64,000 nt of DNA. Origin: Pseudomonas sp. PH1b. Lineage in GTDB: Bacteria > Pseudomonadota > Gammaproteobacteria > Pseudomonadales > Pseudomonadaceae. Below the pieces are notes generated by a model, which searched no databases, was not told the DNA's origin, and saw nothing but the letters and a program-made list of their open reading frames with translations. The stretch covers positions 183,536 to 247,535 of the forward strand of contig NZ_AYMU01000006.1 in NCBI RefSeq assembly GCF_000633395.1. The letters are read 5' to 3'. The position numbers were made by a program, and so were the translations under genes. Each line of letters opens with the position of its first letter. The stretch's first letter is position 1. Below, one piece after another: positions 62,699 to 64,000 of the stretch.

Positions 62699-64000
62699 GG
62701 ATTAACTCCCGAAGTACCCTGAAAAAACCTCACATCAAAAAGAGGGTTGTTTTCAGCAAAAGTCTTACTTGTCACCGAACATCCACTACACATACCGGGC
62801 TTGGCTGCTGAGGTGTTCTGTACCCCGATTGAAACTTTAACTTTCTGCCCAGAGTAAAACTGTTGTAAATAGCTCATTATCTTTTGTTCAGCATGATTAA
62901 AATTGGTAGATCCATTCGCTCCATTTGAAACGCTTGGAACAACCCCACTGTCAGCTACAATCACCTTGTATTGAGACCCTCCTATTTCCACAGTTTTTGG
63001 AGCATCGCCTTTCCAGGATTTTCCACTTACAGATAGTAAGTAATTCACCTCACCATTGATCTCAACAGCGCCTGTCGCTACTGACAAGCTGGTTGTATCT
63101 CCTCCTCGTACATATGGCAACAAGCTATCACGAACCACTGCCGGATTAATTGCCTTATCAACTATGTCGTCCAAGGAGCTTATATTCAGATTCTTCGGAA
63201 GACTGGCACCTGCGGAACTTGCCGCTTCAGCTGCAGCCGCCATCTCCTTAGCCGCAACACTACCAAACCCGCCCACACCCAACGCCGCACCACCAGCCGT
63301 CGCTGCGCCAAAGGGCAGCTCAGCCCCAACCAAACTAAGCTCGGTGCAAAGAGCCGGGTTGAATACACAGGCAGCCAGAATTTCAGGACCAAGAGTTACT
63401 GCGGCGCCGACGCCTCCCACAACCGCCAAGCCACCTACGACAACATTACCGCCCTCGGCCATGAGCTTGTTACTGTAGTTCGAGCGACACACATCCGCAG
63501 GAAGCCCGTCACAGCTCTGCTTGGAAAAGTCGTTGTACTTCTTTTCTGCTAGCAGGCGACTGCCCAGTTCGTTGTTCTCTGTGGCATTTCTGCCCGATTG
63601 GGCGCCAGTCACTGCCCCGGCAAAATCACCGCCGATAGCACCACCCACAAAACCTGCGGCCAATGAAGAGAGCGCCGAGATCGTCTGCTTCTCGGCTTCG
63701 GTCAGTTGATCGCGACTTCGATTCGGGTACAGCTGCGCCGCAATCAGCTCACCGGTGGCGGCACCCGCCGCGCCGGCAGCAGCCGAGTTGCCTTGAACCT
63801 GCGCAACTACCGCCCCCAGAACCGCTTGCGCCATGATCCGAGCAGCGTCGTTATCACCTGCTGTGCGCTTGATGATGTTCGCCAGATAGGGCGCCGAGGC
63901 GCCGGCCAGAGCCGAGCCGATGTCCCCCCCCGCCAAGCCTTGCAAGGCAGCAGTCACCGCTTGAGCGGCACGCTGATAGTCACCACCCGTACCGTACTTG
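62695..64000 (-). CDS. CdiA/filamentous haemagglutinin C-terminal region with deaminase-like toxin (5' partial)
   Basis: The frame is open to the right edge, so this is the tail of a much larger secreted protein. It contains the pretoxin region (QAVTAALQGLAGGDIGSALAG, LTEAEKQTISALSSLAAG), a VENN-like motif as TENN (in GRNATENNELG), a linker with a hydrophobic segment, and a toxin tip. About 66 residues from the end HAE appears (FNHAEQKIM), and a PGMCSGC motif about 31-28 residues from the end: the zinc-binding HxE/PCxxC pattern of deaminase toxins. It would be delivered by contact and edit nucleic acid; base and strand specificity are unknown. Confidence 0.85.
   Translation of the reverse strand, partial: KYGTGGDYQRAAQAVTAALQGLAGGDIGSALAGASAPYLANIIKRTAGDNDAARIMAQAVLGAVVAQVQGNSAAAGAAGAATGELIAAQLYPNRSRDQLTEAEKQTISALSSLAAGFVGGAIGGDFAGAVTGAQSGRNATENNELGSRLLAEKKYNDFSKQSCDGLPADVCRSNYSNKLMAEGGNVVVGGLAVVGGVGAAVTLGPEILAACVFNPALCTELSLVGAELPFGAATAGGAALGVGGFGSVAAKEMAAAAEAASSAGASLPKNLNISSLDDIVDKAINPAVVRDSLLPYVRGGDTTSLSVATGAVEINGEVNYLLSVSGKSWKGDAPKTVEIGGSQYKVIVADSGVVPSVSNGANGSTNFNHAEQKIMSYLQQFYSGQKVKVSIGVQNTSAAKPGMCSGCSVTSKTFAENNPLFDVRFFQGTSGVNP

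Overview
The window is chromosomal DNA of a Pseudomonas, most likely of the P. fluorescens / P. protegens / P. chlororaphis group. The evidence is high GC with Pseudomonas-type proteins throughout, numerous REP elements with a TAGGAGC..GGCTTGCCGGCGAAGG core, and the gene order cysA-cysW-cysT-sbp-oscA-(GGDEF/EAL)-desA. I recall that order from P. aeruginosa PAO1 around PA0280-PA0286, with gabDT nearby.

Layout. 1-3.3 kb: end of a sulfate-ester uptake and arylsulfatase operon (permease, ATPase, AtsA). 3.4-10.5 kb: a fatty acid desaturase with a divergent AraC regulator; a two-component system facing a periplasmic GlcG-like protein and a 5-hydroxyisourate hydrolase across an HprR/Cop-box-like palindrome; a 92-bp tandem REP array; a Crp-like regulator; an Mpo1-like protein. 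10.6-14.7 kb: a three-gene, translationally coupled dehydrogenase (haem protein, small subunit, GMC flavoprotein with a LecA-like C-terminal domain). 15.2-19.4 kb: sulfate importer and OscA. 19.7-25.9 kb: c-di-GMP enzymes, DesA desaturase and a REC-HDOD protein.

26-34.5 kb: an operon that I consider the most interesting metabolic system here. It has a TonB-dependent receptor, an SbnH-like PLP decarboxylase, an SbnB-like dehydrogenase, a MATE exporter, a HisC-like PLP enzyme and an SbnA-like PLP synthase, behind a Fur-like/Zur-like promoter. It has the 2,3-diaminopropionate enzymes and the import and export parts of a metallophore locus, but no NIS synthetase or NRPS. 34.5-37.5 kb: gabT and gabD. 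37.8-40.9 kb: an R-body (reb) locus with several RebB-like proteins and a small sigma-like factor.

41.1-51.5 kb: a 10.3-kb integrative island in tRNA-Arg(CCG), bounded by an exact 49-bp direct repeat. It is AT-richer than the host and carries a serine recombinase, a divergent restriction-modification-like pair, two secreted proteins of unknown function, an XRE regulator, a zinc-ribbon/HNH-like protein, an AlpA-like factor, a small DNA-binding candidate and a tyrosine integrase. 51.6-59 kb: host genes again, including a VWA lipoprotein / ECF sigma / anti-sigma group, a PEBP-family protein and a BrnTA toxin-antitoxin module.

59.4-64 kb (minus strand): the 3' end of a contact-dependent-inhibition (CdiA/filamentous haemagglutinin) locus running off the right edge. 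It comprises an active-looking deaminase-type toxin tip with a SUKH-like immunity gene, then decaying orphan toxin and immunity modules, ending at a terminator. Several pieces there are broken by stop codons or frameshifts and are described as pseudogenes.

Themes linking the regions are sulfur scavenging (ats, sbp-cys, oscA), metal and oxidant response, and interbacterial or phage conflict (reb, restriction-modification, CDI). All functional calls come from reading motifs and recalled family knowledge; no search was run.
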